64,000 nucleotides of DNA from Anisus vortex (GCA_949126835.1 OX421507.1:7290605-7354604), one strand, 5' to 3'; positions 1 to 12,746 are shown, numbered from the stretch's first letter. Notes: generated by a model from the letters alone, not told the origin. Translations and numbers: made by a program.

Positions 1-3000
1 TTGGGTTCAAAGAGTGTAGATATATCTTTTTATTGAGCTAATAATTTAACCTTTTAACAGAATCCGAGGCAAAAAAAAATAATATTAAATTGATATATTA
101 GCCTCGCTGACAGGGATATTGAAAAAAAAATATTTAAAACGAATAGTAAAAAAAAAAGGAAATTGAGATAAATATAGCTTTCCAATTCAAAAAGTTGAGT
201 TATGTTACCATCTGCTCACCAAAATTCTAGTTTTCACGCGTGTTCTAGGCTGAGATGCACTCTCAGAATTCTCGTGTATTTCTAAGAACAAGCAGTAAAA
301 AAATTTGTTGTGTTATTTTAATGAGTGGTTTGAAGGGTGAGGCTGGGTTATAGGTTTGTTATAGGTTTGTTCCAAATTTTTGTATTTACAGGCTGAAAGG
401 AGGCGCATGCCAACGAATAGATCTCGTGCTGTATGTGCAAACCTTGTTTAAAAAAAATGCTTCCGGAAATGTTGGTGTTTTTTTTAAACAAGACGGCATG
501 TCTTATAAGGTTGTTAGCACACTTTTCTTAAGTTTCAGACATACCTAATACAGACATACCTAATACAGACATTCCTTATACAGACATTCCTGATACAGAC
601 ATTCCTAATACAAACATTTTTAAAGTTTAAACTGTGTTGTTACAAAAATGAAAGTTTTTCTTTATTGCCTACCCAATGTGTTTAAAGTAATTTTATACAG
701 CAGACGACTCGACCAGTCTAGTTTTGCAGTATGATTAGAGCTTCAACTGGTCTTAAGTTGTTGTATTTTCTGTCAGTTATAACAGTCTGTCTCACTTAGT
801 TGTTGTTTTTTAACCCTATGTCTAATAAATTGTCTAAATTCTAAATATCTGTCTATTGTGGCATACACATCTTTATAAATATATCTATGTATGCCTTTTT
901 TAAATAAAGAAATACGGTGTCTGTTAAAATTCTGCTTCCTCAATATAAACGCTATATCTGCCTATATGTTAAACGTAAATTCTATAATATAAGACCAGAA
1001 GGGTAAACGTAAGGAGTTGGTGACGTAATTGAGCCAGGCAAGGCATGTAGAACACAGGAAAAGAAAGGAGCGCCAGGGGGGAGTCAATCTAACATCAACA
1101 GTGCACGACAGTTTGTCTCCGCTATCTACTCCCTCCTCCCTCCCTCCCTCCTTCAGGTCACTTGCTCACCTACTTCCCCGCCCCCGACCACAGACTACAC
1201 TCACACCTTTCGTTCTATTCCCTCAATCCGGCGGTGAACAACGTTATTATTAACTTGTGTGGTTGAAAAGCAGGCTGCGATATTTCTTTTTCTCTTTATA
1301 AAAGGTTAATGCAGTGCAGAGCATGCGTTGGTGAGTTTGTGTGTTTTACTGTGCACATATAAACATATATATATAGAGAGAGAGCCTACTTTACCCCAAT
1401 CTAGGGGCTGGTTTGAATCACTGCAACTGTGCAAGAATTATATAACGTTTTACCATAAACAAACTCTGTTTAAACAACGCCCTGATGAATAATGCCAAGA
1501 GAAGTGAAGTTTTCACCAAATGTGAGTTCAAAATGTAGCCTATGCAGAGTTTTGTTTTCTTAAACGCCCCGTAAATGCATAGCGTTTACGTAGTGGTTGA
1601 CATCACAGCTCACAAAATTGCTTTGGTTTTCGTAGACCACCAAAAGTTTGGCAGAAGCCATATTATAGCGGCAGTGCCAGAGGTGGCCAATGAAGAACCA
1701 GAGATTCTCAGAAGAAATGCGCGCGGGGGTTGGGGGTGGGGGACTGTGTGAACACCAGTGGTATAGATCAGCAGGAAATGCAGACACTGTGCTTGCATAA
1801 AAACTTAGAATAGTTCCAAAGAGAGCCTGTAAAGTCATTAAAATACGAAAGTCGGTAGCGGTTCCAGAAGTGTTCATCATAGTTTTGGAGTTTGAAGCTG
1901 TCTGGTTTAAAGGAGTTTAGAATGGATGGGAAAGACCAGCTGTTCTCGTAGAACCTTTATGGCGATGAGTCAATCTCGCGAGATACAGCAGAGTTCGGAA
2001 GAGAGTAATATTATCGGCTCTTTTTCTCATACAAAGAGAAGTGAGGTTCATGTCGGTTTGACTACGGTGGCACAATACAATGGTACAAATTGATGTAGAT
2101 TAATATAAAAAAATGTACATCAATACATTTAAAGGTACCGGGAAAAATTTGTCGAAAAGTTATCGTCATTAGACATAATGTATAAACCAACAAAACTCGA
2201 TATGCACTAGCAGCAATCCTATCTAATGTTAGGTGTATATTCACTGTATATATGTAGCAGACGCTTGTGCTATACAGAGGATTATTGCGTCCTGTCCGTG
2301 GGCTGAATCTAGTCTTACATTTTGATTAAGGTTTTAAATGATGTTGAGTTGTTGGTTTTTCCTGGGTTGTTCAAACAACCCATTCCATGCCCGGATGCCA
2401 CTCGGGAAGAAATAGTACTTTTATGCGTCAATTATTATTATTATTTTTTTTTTTTTTTTTTTTATTTTTTTTTTGCATATGAAATAAGGAAAGTGTTTTT
2501 GTCCTTATGTTTATCTGAGCATTGTAACAGTTTGCTTTAACATTATATTTTTAAATAAGATTGTAATGCCTTATTTATTACTACTATTTGCCCCCATATG
2601 TATATAGGTTATATGTTTTTTTGCATCCTCAGAATGAACAAGAGAAAAAGAAAAAAATACCGAGGACACTGGAAGGGAGGGAAGATGAATAGAGAATCGC
2701 GGATATGCAGACAAATACACATGTGTTATACATTATAGTGTTTAAAAGGATGAAAGACGTAATAAATATAAACGTTGTTTCTTTTTTTACTTATATAATC
2801 GTCTTGTTGCGCGCATTGGGAAAAGGTCAAAGTTATGTTCTTCTCATCATTTCTCGACTGTTTCTCCTTCTACATCATGCATTATAATGTGCCATGGCGC
2901 CGTCTATGCTGGGTTAATAGACGGGTGGAAACTCCTTTTTCGAGGTTCTGGGTGGAGTATAATAAATAAGGGCCGTGTCGTGTAACGGAAATTGTAATAA

Positions 3001-3050
3001 ATAAAAGTGAAATGTTACGTTTTTTTTAATATATTTTATCTAGTTTAGGG
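1..3050. other. AT-rich stretch without a recognisable gene
   Basis: No open frame here looks like a protein and no exon could be supported on either strand. It holds a degenerate 14-15 bp tandem repeat of ACAGACATACCTAAT type (about 536-612), a GA/TA run near 1370-1385, a long T run (about 2440-2475) and a dispersed repeat around 2265-2430 that is seen again in inverted orientation near 5930-6175. Confidence 0.6.
536..612. repeat. short 14-15 bp tandem repeat
   Basis: Five to six degenerate copies of a unit close to ACAGACATACCTAAT lie head to tail. Nothing suggests a function. Confidence 0.7.
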
Positions 3051-3259
3051 CAGGGGTCGGCAGTCTTTTGATAAAAGTGTGCCAAAGTAGAATTTATAAT
3101 TCATTAAGCGTACCATGAGCCTTAAATTTATCCTGCTTTAGCACTCAATTTCTTGTAAAAAAAAATACTTGAATTACATTTTTGGGGTTCATGCGCGTGC
3201 CATTGAAAATTGCTTTGCGTGTCAATTCTGGCATGCATTCCGTAGTTTGCCGACCCCTA
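3051..3259. mobile_element. hAT-type MITE, about 209 bp
   Basis: The element starts CAGGGGTCGGCA and ends TGCCGACCCCTA, giving terminal inverted repeats typical of non-autonomous hAT transposons. The 8-bp flanks (GTTTAGGG and GTTTATTT) match at only five positions, so the target-site duplication is decayed. It has no coding capacity. Related termini recur at 38996-39192, 39500-41450 and 41946-42124. Confidence 0.75.
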
Positions 3260-3375
3260 GTTTATTTTTATTTTTAAAGTGACCTTTTTTACAACAGGTT
3301 ACAAGAAAAAAGAAAAGAATTAACCAGGCCGGGCTAGTTTTACGAAAAATGGCTAATTTTACATGATTTTAACAT

Positions 3376-3545
3376 GAGATTGTGTGGCCAGCAAAATGTC
3401 CAGCCGCCTTTACTTTACCCTAACTAAAATCAGGTAGCCATCATAGCTGGATAGACATAGGGACACCCACCAGACCCGGGGAAAAAATCCAAGCCTTCAC
3501 CGGGATTCGAACCCATGACCTTTGGTACGCCAGCCGAACGCGACG
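3376..3545 (-). mobile_element. tRNA-derived SINE (family 1), minus strand
   Basis: On the minus strand it carries the box-B-like GGGTTCGAATCCC region, the 'GAAGG..' link and the body with GGGTGTCCC and the AAAGTAAAGG core shared with the copies at 4126, 6172, 10735, 15989, 23507 and 52397. Its head runs directly into a plus-oriented tail fragment (GACGGGATACTTTACTTT), suggesting a rearranged or fused pair of copies. Confidence 0.7.
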
Positions 3546-4125
3546 GGATACTTTACTTTACAGTATTGCTAGAAAGAATTATATTTTTTTTTTAAACGTG
3601 CGATTACGAGTTTTCGATCCAAATTACGATTTTATCACGTCATTTTATTACGTCTGGTTATAACTAGACACGAGTCATGAATTTTTTTAATACATTTTTT
3701 TAAAACTATAACATATTATTATAACGAGAAACTATAATGATTGAACATGAAAAATGAAATGTAATCGCAGAAGTGATACGTTACTTCTGCGCAAAGTAAA
3801 TATATCAATCAATAGGCCTACCGCACTTTATCTTCATCGTCAGAGGTCTGGAATTTTCAGGCTTCTCATTAATTACGTGGGGGTAGGAGTCTGGCGCCTT
3901 CATCATGGAACTGCTCGCCCCAAGAAACTGATAGGTTCTGACACAAATGAGTTCTTTAAAAAGAATGTAAGACTTTTTTTTTTTTATTTAACGAGTATGT
4001 TTTTTGCCTTTAACCTACCCCCTTATCTGTGCACTGAGCATCGAATAAATATGGGATAGCATGAAGAGACGCGCTTTATTAATTACCATCATCATTATCG
4101 TATCATGAGAATTATTACCTTAATT

Positions 4126-4392
4126 CACGATAGCCGAGCGGCCTGCTGCGTGTTCGACTGGCGATCCAAGGGTCCTGGGTTCGAATCCTGGTGGAAGCGA
4201 GCATTTTTTTCGCAGAATTTGAAGGTGCCCCTGAGTCTACCCAGCTCTGATGGGTACCTGACCTTAGTTAAGGTAAAGTAAAGGCGTCTGTGCATAGTGC
4301 TGGCCACACAATCATGCCGTGGCCACGGAAACTAGTGAACGCTGCTTCACCGGCCCTATGATCAATTTGGTCCGACGAGATACTTTTTTTTC
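4126..4392 (+). mobile_element. tRNA-derived SINE (family 1)
   Basis: It has a near full-length tRNA-like head: a box-A-like region GATAGCCGAGCGGC, then TTCGACTGG, then box B GGGTTCGAATCC. A shared body of about 130 bp follows, and the end is GGTCCGACGAGATACTTTTTT. It is one of at least eight copies in the window. Confidence 0.8.
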
Positions 4393-6171
4393 ACCTCTGT
4401 CATTGAATATGCTCTCTCTCTATATATATATATATATATAAGGAATCGGAAACCTTCGCCTCGCGTGCAAGACTTGACACGCCGAGCAATTTTCATTGGC
4501 ACGCAAAAGATACCCATAAAGGCAATTCACGTCTCTTCTTCAATAATTTGAATACCCTAGCAGGTTGACTTTTAGGCTACCGGCTTATTAATTAAATGAA
4601 TAAGAAATCCTACTTTGACACGCTATTAGGAACAGGTTGCCGCCCCTTGCACTATATTATTGTGAGGAAAGTTGTATTTTTATATGGTTGATTTATCGTG
4701 TGTGTGTTTGCTTTGATGGGGGCGCAGGGGCCACCACTCTTTGACTCCGTGTCATTACAGTTGAGCCTAAAAAATTGTCCTCAAATTACGGACATCATCA
4801 CAGCGGTGGCGGGAGCGTGTGTGGAGATTGGGGGGGGGGGGCTAACACGGGCCAGTAACAAAGGACCAGCTCACTATCCAAGGGTACTTCCTTCCACAGG
4901 TGTGCCAGCTACCGCTTATCCAGCTCTTCAACAGGTATCCGTCCCCGGTCAGGGTCGCGAACCGTGGACGTGTTCTCCCTGACCTCCACCCCCCTTCACC
5001 TGCTTTGGTCAGTATCCTGACCTTTACACTCAGGGTCATATAAAATGAATAGCCCCCTTGAGCTGTTCAAGATTTGGGAAGGGAGAAGAGAAGAGTTTGT
5101 TTTTTTTAAGGATTTTGGATGAGGGTATGTTGAAGAGGGGTGGAAGGGTGGAGCAGTAAAAAAAAGTAAACATCATTCTATGTCAGACAAAGACTGGGAG
5201 TAAGAATGCAGGTATAATCGAAGAGAGAAAAAATCCTCAAGTCTTGACGGTACCGAGGATAAGCTCCCTCTCCTCCCCCCCCCTTTCTCACGCCCCCGAC
5301 CGGCCCTTCTTCCAATCCCCCTAAACATACAGCATACAGCGTAGAAATACCAAGATGATTGAAAATCGAAGAGGGGGGGGGAGAACTCGGGAGAAGGGCA
5401 AACATTGCTGTGAAGGGAGTAGAGAGGTTGGGGATATGAGTGGCCCGGGGGAGTGGGGGGGGGGAGGGGTCGAGCGAGGGAGGTTTCTCCTGCAACAAGT
5501 GGGCCTACCTGACTTGTTCCCCCATTTACCTTGTCAAGTGCAGGAATGTTAAATGTCTAGATTGGTTGACAACAACATAAGACGAAAAAAAACAAAGACA
5601 AAAACAGACGATGAAAATATATAAGATGACCATCACACAGAGTGTGGAAGTGTGTTAGTGTGTGTGTATGTGTGCATGGTGCTCAGTAAATTCGGCAAGG
5701 TAATTTTGGCAAAGGTAAATTCGGCAACAGTAATTTCGGTAAAAATATCAAAACGGTAATTTTGGCAACGGTAAATTTGGCATGCTTAAAATATCCACTG
5801 TTGTTGTTTTTTTGAAGGCCGTTGGGACGCTGAAAGAAGTAAAAATGCTACTTTGAAACACTATTATCTAAAGTTTGCCATCTCCTGCTCTAGTCTACTA
5901 AATGAAGTCAATGGCACGAAGCGGAGAAGCATACTGTGGAAGATGAAGTTAGCATGGAGACCCTGAGTAAAGTACTTATAAAAAAATTGACTGATTCAAC
6001 ATTGTACTTCAGTATAATATGTCCATTCCCATAATGATCTGTTCTTAGACAACATAAACGCTTATAAATTATCATTCTCACTCTATTGGCCGACAAGAAT
6101 GGAATGGGTTGCCTGTACGGACCTAGAAAAACCAGCAAAATGACATAATCTAAAACCCATATCAAAATACA
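4393..6171. other. low-complexity stretch without a recognisable gene
   Basis: It contains a TA microsatellite (about 4424-4440), a decayed hAT-like end (about 4555-4650), G and C homopolymer-rich segments (about 5265-5300 and 5375-5470) that create spurious frames, and a degenerate tandem repeat of GGTAATTTTGGCAA type at about 5690-5795. No gene was found. Confidence 0.55.
5690..5795. repeat. degenerate GGTAAATTCGGCAA tandem repeat
   Basis: About six imperfect copies of a 14-18 bp unit alternate TTCGG and TTTGG in the middle. It is a short minisatellite and no coding meaning is seen. Confidence 0.6.
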
Positions 6172-6370
6172 CGAAGCGCGTTCGACTGGCGATCCAAGGG
6201 TCCTGGGTTCGAATTCTGGTGAAGGCTAGGATTTCCTACCAGGATTTGTGGGTGTCCCTGAGTCTACCCAGCTCTGATGGGCACCTGACCTTAGTTGGGG
6301 TAAAGTAAAGGCGGCTGTGCATTGTGCTGGCCCTATGGATCAATTTGATCCTACGGGATACTTTACTTTT
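6172..6370 (+). mobile_element. tRNA-derived SINE (family 1), 5'-truncated
   Basis: It begins inside the tRNA-like head at GCGCGTTCGACTGG, keeps box B GGGTTCGAATTC and the body, and ends CCTACGGGATACTTTACTTT followed by T-rich sequence. Confidence 0.78.
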
Positions 6371-6839
6371 TTTTTTATATACAAGACTCAATAACCACGG
6401 ATACGCGTAGTACGCAATAATCTGTATAAAGGGTCGTGATCTGTAACATATTATAAAACATAAGACATGTCTGTGTATGTCTGTGTGTTTAATGCAGGGA
6501 TCTCCAACTCGAATGAAGGCAAGTGCCGTTTTATCACTTGAGATGTGTTAAGGGTCTCACCCCCCAAACCCGACACTCCCCTCCCCAACAACCCGACCTT
6601 AGAAAACATACATCTTAATTCATTCTACTACTTATCACTAATAATATGCCCATTTACAATTTAAACACAAAGAATTATACCAAAGTGCACAATTATTATT
6701 ATTATTATTATTATACTAGTGGTTATGCCCGTCAAAATGACGGAGAAACGAACGACTACAATATTACAATATTAGTTAAGTTAAGTTAATATTAATGTTA
6801 AGAGAGAAAGAAAAGAGACTATTAAAATGAACGTTTCTT

Positions 6840-7915
6840 TTCGGTATTTAGTTTTTGTTCTTTTTAATTGTTTCTGACCCTGGCATATGCATAATAATTG
6901 TTACTGTCAAGCGTCTGATATTATAACGTAGCAAACAGTTGTGTTGACTTGACTTGTTATTAAAAATAGCCTATTAAATTAACAATAATATACTATCTAA
7001 AAGAAAAAAAAAACAAAATACCAAACAATAAAAGGTAAATAATAAAAAAAAGCGTAGAAAATAATATTTCAATACAATACAAACTAAAGTGATAACGATT
7101 TTTTCGGTATTTAATTTTTGTTCTTGCTTATTGTATTAATAAAACAGTGTTGAGAATGTTTCTTTCGGTATTTAGTTTTTGTTATTTTTTTTTGTTACTG
7201 GTCGACCTGAACCTGACATATGCATAAGAATTGTGGCCTCAAGGACTGGCGTAGTGTGTAAACCGCCGATACATTCCCATTAAGAATACACTGGCGGGCG
7301 AACGCATGGGGCACAGGGGGAGGAAGCAATGGACGCTGCAATCCCGTCTCGAGAACCACCCGGTGCCTGGATGCATGTACCTATAGTATAGGATTTGTGC
7401 TACCGGGTGACAGTGCAGGTATACGGGCGAGCCACTACGATAATGGTCCTTAGGGGAACCGCAGTGAACGATCGCTGGGCTGCGGAAACCTTCCCCGTTA
7501 CACGGCACGCCACGCCTTGGTCGTGTCGTTGGGTGGCTGGAGCCTGGACAGAGATTGCTCAATCCTAAGCGTTACGCCCTGGACACAAGAGCCGAAAGGC
7601 TAGTCCGGGTTTTTTAAAGAGACTTTTAAATTCGATATTAAAATGTAGCGAACAGTTGTGTTGACTTGACTTGTTATTAATTATATTAAATTAAAAATAA
7701 TATACAATCTGAAAGAAAAAAAACATAAATACAAAACAATAAAAAAGGTAAAAAATATTTAAAAAAAATAGAAAATAATATTTCAATGAAATAAAAACTA
7801 AAGTGAGAAAGATTTTTTCGGTATTTAATTTTTGTTCTTGCTTATTGTATCAATAAAACAGTATTGATAATGTTTCTTTCGGTATTTAGTTTTTATTTTA
7901 TATTGTTGCTGTCAA
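6840..7915. repeat. direct duplication flanking a GC-richer core
   Basis: About 280 bp at 6905-7185 recurs at 7632-7912, 727 bp later, with shared words such as GTTGTGTTGACTTGACTTG and TTCGGTATTTAGTTTTTGTT. The last word also recurs near 6840, 7165 and 7880. Between the copies, about 7200-7615 is markedly GC-richer and coding-like in composition, with a 107-codon open frame on the minus strand that I do not recognise. It may be a fragment of a retroelement. Confidence 0.6.
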
Positions 7916-8498
7916 TCTTATGGTACCCGGTATTTGAAAGTAATCATTTATAAGCCTAACTTGTTTTTTTATAATTCGTATCATTTAATTTATAGGGTGT
8001 ATAAAGTCGCCTTTTAAAGGATATTCTCCAATAACAACGTAAATCCATTAAATAATTAAAACATTTGGTTACTTTTACTTAAAAGGATAATGCAAACATC
8101 AATAATGAAAAAATAATTTCATAGACATTACGTCATACGCTAGTATTTTGTTTAAAGTAAACCATTGAAACTCTCTAAGCCAAATTGCAGTGCGTAGCTT
8201 TTAAAAAAGGTCTCGCCACATTAAAAAAACAACAGTAGAATTGGGAAAACCCGGAAAGACCCTCGCGTTCAACATAGTGAATGTCGCGTTCAATATAGTA
8301 AATGAACGGAAATGGCCATTTGCTATGTACCGTTATATTTATTTGCATAGATGGATATGACATTTTGGATTTTTTAAATCAACACATTTATGATTATAAG
8401 TGATAAAATAAAATTATCTTTTGGAGGACGTTTCCAATTTATACATTTAATTTTTGGCCCGAATAGTCAAACGGCTTAGGAGCCTATAGCGAACAAAC

Positions 8499-8531
<33 letters not shown>

Positions 8532-8809
8532 AACAAACATATAAACAAACTCACGGTAATTATATATGTTGATGTTACGTATATAAAATTAACAATAAAA
8601 TTTGATGTGTATCAGTACTAGCTGTCTGAATTTCCAAATTTGTAAAAAAAATTATAAGTTTACAGGCGGGCCATAAAATATCCACTTGGTGGGACGCATG
8701 CGGATGTAAACTATAAACCATCTTATCCTGACAGACACGCATTTTTACATTTAGTGAGCTTTAGCGGATAATATTACACACACACACAAAAACACATATA
8801 ACAATCTAG

Positions 8810-10440
8810 GAGATTTGCATAGGCCTATATCTTGAGTGAAATCAATCTCAAAACATTTAACTAAATGTACGTCCCTTTACAATGGCATATATTTAGATAG
8901 ATGGTTGGGCTTTTTCCGAAGTAGGCTAAATTGAAGCACTCGAAGCGGAGTTTTCTAAACAACAACAAATTCATGGACTCATTTTTTCATACCGCATCAA
9001 GCCTAACTGGCTTGATCTAACTACAATTTTCTAAGATGTAGATGTTGTTTAAATTGGAGTGATATGGGCGATTTTAAAACGCAGCGAGTTGAATTTTTAA
9101 CATTTAAAAAATGGACATAGAAATTTGCTGGAAAATCTGAATGAAAGCTGCCTAGGACAGTCATTTGCTATTCACAAATGCCATGCATTCGCTCTACTTT
9201 CAGCTTTTGGTTCAACTTACACGTGTGAACATTATTTATTGCACATGAAAGCTGTGCTTAGCATTCAAAGAGGTCTTTTACAATACACTACTCAGAAACG
9301 ACTAAATATGTATCTGCCATTATACATTAGCATTCACTCATTAACTATTAATACAGACTAATTACATTTAAGTTTTTTGTGTGTGCTCATCTTCTATAAT
9401 TTAACCTAATTATAATCTAAGTCATTCTAAAACAAATATTTTTAAAGCTAATAAACATAAGAGACTTTTGAATAGCATTATATTCTGCAATTTTTGTAAT
9501 TATTCATGTTTAATTTAATAAAGATAAACTCCTTAAGGTTAAATGGACAAACAATTATTGCAGGAAATGTTTATTTACAACTGTTTAACGTAGGCTAAAT
9601 TAATTTTATACCTTTAATATTTAAATCTTGTAATGAATACCTTAATGCTGGATTTATATAAAGAAAAAATAATTAGTCAAAAATTATTTTGTATATTACA
9701 AAACATAATTTGTTAGACATCACTATTGAATCAAATTTACAACTTTATTTTAATTAAAGGGAGATAATTAGCCCATATTATTTACGCTATTTCTAATATT
9801 ATGTTGTTGTTTTTTTCTTTTATAAAAGACTAAAAAGACTACAACTTATAAATTTATAATGACCAAACTGAAAAAAAAGTAGTTAAAAATTATATATATA
9901 TATTATATGACTTAAAATTATATGCACTTTTTTAAACAGTACATTAACTACCTAGTTGGTATGATTAGTACATAAGAATTCGGCGCAACGGTAATATATT
10001 CAATTGTATTTTTATTTGATTAAACAATTCTTTTAAGTAAAGAAAATCTCAGTTAAACTGAGAATAAAATGTAATCTATCAGTTGCTAGATCCTTAACTT
10101 GACAAACTAAATGATAATGTTTACCAAATAGTCACCATAAATATGGAAGTTTGGTAATAAAATTTAGTATTTGATATTGACTCTAAATACAAAAAAAAAA
10201 GAATGATAATCACAAACATTTTATTTATTCTATTAAATATAAAACGCTGTTTAAAAATTTTCTCTCTAGTTTTCCTTGGCTTATGGTCTTGGTCTTGCTA
10301 CGGAGTTAAATTAATTGTCTTATAGGAAAATAATAAAACTAGTTCAATATAGCAGGTTAACTTTTAGGCTGTTGGCACGCGGAATGATTTAGAAATCCTA
10401 GTTTGGCACACCATTAGCAAAAGATTGCCGACACATGCTC
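8810..10440 (+). mobile_element. decayed hAT transposon, copy A
   Basis: This 1.6-kb stretch is repeated, in interrupted form, at 30970-36405. It ends in a hAT-like terminus (AAAAGATTGCCGAC). The frame at 9125-9361 contains LLSAFGSTYTCEH followed by HMKAV, which resembles the C-terminal dimerisation motif of hAT transposases (the LSxFGSTYxCE..FSxMK pattern). The rest of the transposase is lost or too decayed to read. The left end is not defined. Confidence 0.6.
9125..9361 (+). pseudogene. hAT transposase C-terminal remnant
   Basis: This is a 78-codon open frame. Residues about 22-42 (AFALLSAFGSTYTCEH, then LHMKAV) match the hAT dimerisation pattern seen at the end of hAT transposases. The catalytic DDE part, BED zinc finger and upstream exons are not recognisable. 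The second copy at about 31320-31430 carries the same motif broken by stops, so the family is dead in this window. The assignment rests on the motif alone. Confidence 0.5.
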
Positions 10441-10734
10441 TAGATCACTCCCCCCCCCCCCCTTAATCCTAGCCAAGATACCGCCGATGTTTTTGCAATA
10501 ACTTCTTCCATTTACTGCACAAGAGGCATTTCCGCTTTATGAGATCACTGACATGTAGAAATATGGGCAACACGGGAATCTAAAAAGAAAATTCTTTAAC
10601 TTTTTTTTTTCATGGAATAACCCATGACTCATTAGCAATGTTTCTTCTATAGATTAAACCTTTAAACCTTTAACAAATAATTGGATAATTAAGCTTTATA
10701 AATATGAATTGAACAAATGGCAGACTACATATAG

Positions 10735-10985
10735 GTACAGGGACACGGTGGTCGAGCCGGCAGCGCGTTCGACTGGAGTACCGAAGGTCCTGGATTCGAA
10801 TCCTGGTGAAGGCTAGGACTCGTATTTTTTCCCGGGTCTGGAGGGTGTCCCTGGGTCTACCTTGGTTAGGGTAAAGTAAAGTCGTCTGTGCATAGTGCAG
10901 GCCACACAATCACCTAATATGCCGTGGCCACTGAAACTGGTGAAAGCTGCGTCACCGGTCCTATGGATCAATTTAGTCCTTATAT
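10735..10985 (+). mobile_element. tRNA-derived SINE (family 1)
   Basis: It has the head GACACGGTGGTCGAGCCGG, then GCGCGTTCGACTGG and box B GGATTCGAATCC. The body contains GGGTGTCCCTGGGTC and the GTAAAGTAAAG core, and it ends at CAATTTAGTCC. It abuts a copy of SINE family 2 in the opposite orientation. Confidence 0.8.
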
Positions 10986-11175
10986 ATTATAAGTTTTACA
11001 GACGTTCCTTCTAGATAGAAGATTATTACGTCCACTAGGCCCAAAACTGCAGGGCGACAGGGATCCGTCGGTGGCAGGGATAGAACCCGCCACCTGTCCG
11101 TTGGTTTTTGGTTGACAGTCCGGTGAACTAACCGCTGTGACAGTCCGGTGAACTAACCGCTGGACCAGCCGGCTA
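10986..11175 (-). mobile_element. second tRNA-derived SINE family, minus strand
   Basis: Read on the minus strand it starts GCCGGCTGGTCCAGCGGTTAG (box-A-like), has box B GGGTTCTATCCC, then CCACCGACGGATCC, and ends AGAAGGAACGTCTGTAAAAC. Full and partial relatives are at 50141-50308 (+) and 42295-42362 (-). This copy carries an extra internal 24-bp duplication of the head, in which the GACAGTCCGGTGAACTAACC block occurs twice. Confidence 0.78.
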
Positions 11176-11720
11176 TTTTACTCTTTACATATATGTATAA
11201 CTTCCCCATGTTTAAAAGTGAATTGAAAATATAGTTTAGGGGCCTATTATCAAGAACGACCAAGACTTGGCGGACTCTTTTCCTCTTAACAGAGCCTTTA
11301 CTGGACAAGACAAACAGCTACAATTTACTGCTTACCCTTATAATATGATCCACACACACACACACACACAGATTCCAACAGCTAAAATGAATGGGTGTAT
11401 CCCACTAGCGCCCCACCACACCCCTCTCCTGGCCGACTCCTTATCCCCAAGCAAGTTTCTACAAACTTGAGAGTTGGCTGGGCAAAGAACAACGTACTTT
11501 TAAAAGGCCCACAATCCCTCCCCACCCCCGTTTTTTTTTTCTTATCCACACCCCGGTGGGGCTTTCTTGTAACAAGGTTGTGGGAACTCGAGTGGTTATT
11601 TGAAACCGTGTGTGCTTTCTGGTGCTTTAGCATGATGCTTAGGTTTAAAACAGGCAAGTTATAGTCTGTTTCTTAGACAGTAACATTGCTAGCGATACAT
11701 AGAGGATATTATATAGCGTA

Positions 11721-12600
11721 CAAGCTAAATTGCCCGACATTGCCCGGGTGAAAACAAAACAGGCCTGTTTAAGCTACAGATTCACTTTTTATAAACTACA
11801 ACGAACTAAAAAGCTATAAATCTAAAAATTAAAAAAAAAAATATATAAGTTTTTACTGAAGACTTTTTAGGAAAGTAATTTTAAATAATAGTGTAATCGG
11901 GTAAAAAATACGCAAGTCTTTTTATTTATCGAAATGGCCCAGTGATGCTCGTACATTTACAATTCTTTTTTTTAAAGTAATATTTAAAAAAAAAAAGACC
12001 AACTGGGGAATCGAACCCGGGTCGCCCGTATGGCAGTCCGATACGTAAAGGACTTAGCTAGCGAAGATACATGTTCGAAGTGAAATCGCAAAAGTATAAT
12101 ATGAGAACATATGGTCACGTGTCTCTAAATTAACTAATATGATTGGTTGAACACACACACAGTCTACTTTATATCTATATATATAAAAAGACAGTGTTAA
12201 GCCCCGCGAGGATCCCCATTGGTCAATTTGAAAACGCGTGTGTCACTGACCTATCTAGGCCTAGCCCAATATACCGTCTAATAATTTTTCACATCGGACA
12301 TGTGTCTTCGATAGCTCAGTGGTAAACGTAGTGGACTGATATACGGGCGACCAGGGTTCGATTCTCCAGTTAGACTATACTTTTTTTTAATTTTTCAAAC
12401 TTTTAAAAACAAAAGACATGGTAAATCTATAGGCAATATAGATTTTTGTAAAATAAAAATATTTGACTATTTTTTTTACCCTATTACAATATTTATTTAC
12501 TTTCCTAAAAGTATTCAGTAAGTGTAGTTTATAAATTTGTTATCTGCACCCCAGACAGTCCTTTTTTTTTCACCCGGGCAACGCCGGGCAATGTAGCTTG
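11721..12600. mobile_element. fold-back element with tRNA-like arms, 880 bp
   Basis: The ends form an imperfect inverted repeat of about 34 bp (CAAGCTAAATTGCCCG at left, and the complement of CGGGCAATGTAGCTTG at right). Inside, the two halves pair over most of about 430 bp. Each half contains a tRNA-like block: 12308-12375 on plus (TAGCTCAGTGGTAAAC box A, GGGTTCGATTCTCC box B) and 11998-12065 on minus (GGGTTCGATTCCCC). The cloverleaf is not convincing, because the anticodon stems do not pair. The centre lies near 12150-12170. The right flank is a TA microsatellite. Confidence 0.65.
12308..12375 (+). other. tRNA-like sequence (right arm)
   Basis: Box A and box B of a type-2 RNA polymerase III promoter are clear (TAGCTCAGTGG and GGTTCGATTCT). 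The anticodon arm is not self-complementary, so this is a tRNA-derived sequence and not a working tRNA gene. Confidence 0.5.
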
Positions 12601-12713
12601 TATATATATATATAGCAGATATAGATCGACGTAAAGAAAAATTAGGAAGAAAAAAAAGAATATTCCCCACAAAAAAAATTAATGCGAGACATTGATATGA
12701 GAAAATTAAAGAA

Positions 12714-12746
<33 letters not shown>

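Noticed and set aside
12308..12375. Functional tRNA gene
   Set aside because: Box A and B are present but the anticodon stem does not pair, and the sequence is part of an inverted-repeat element.
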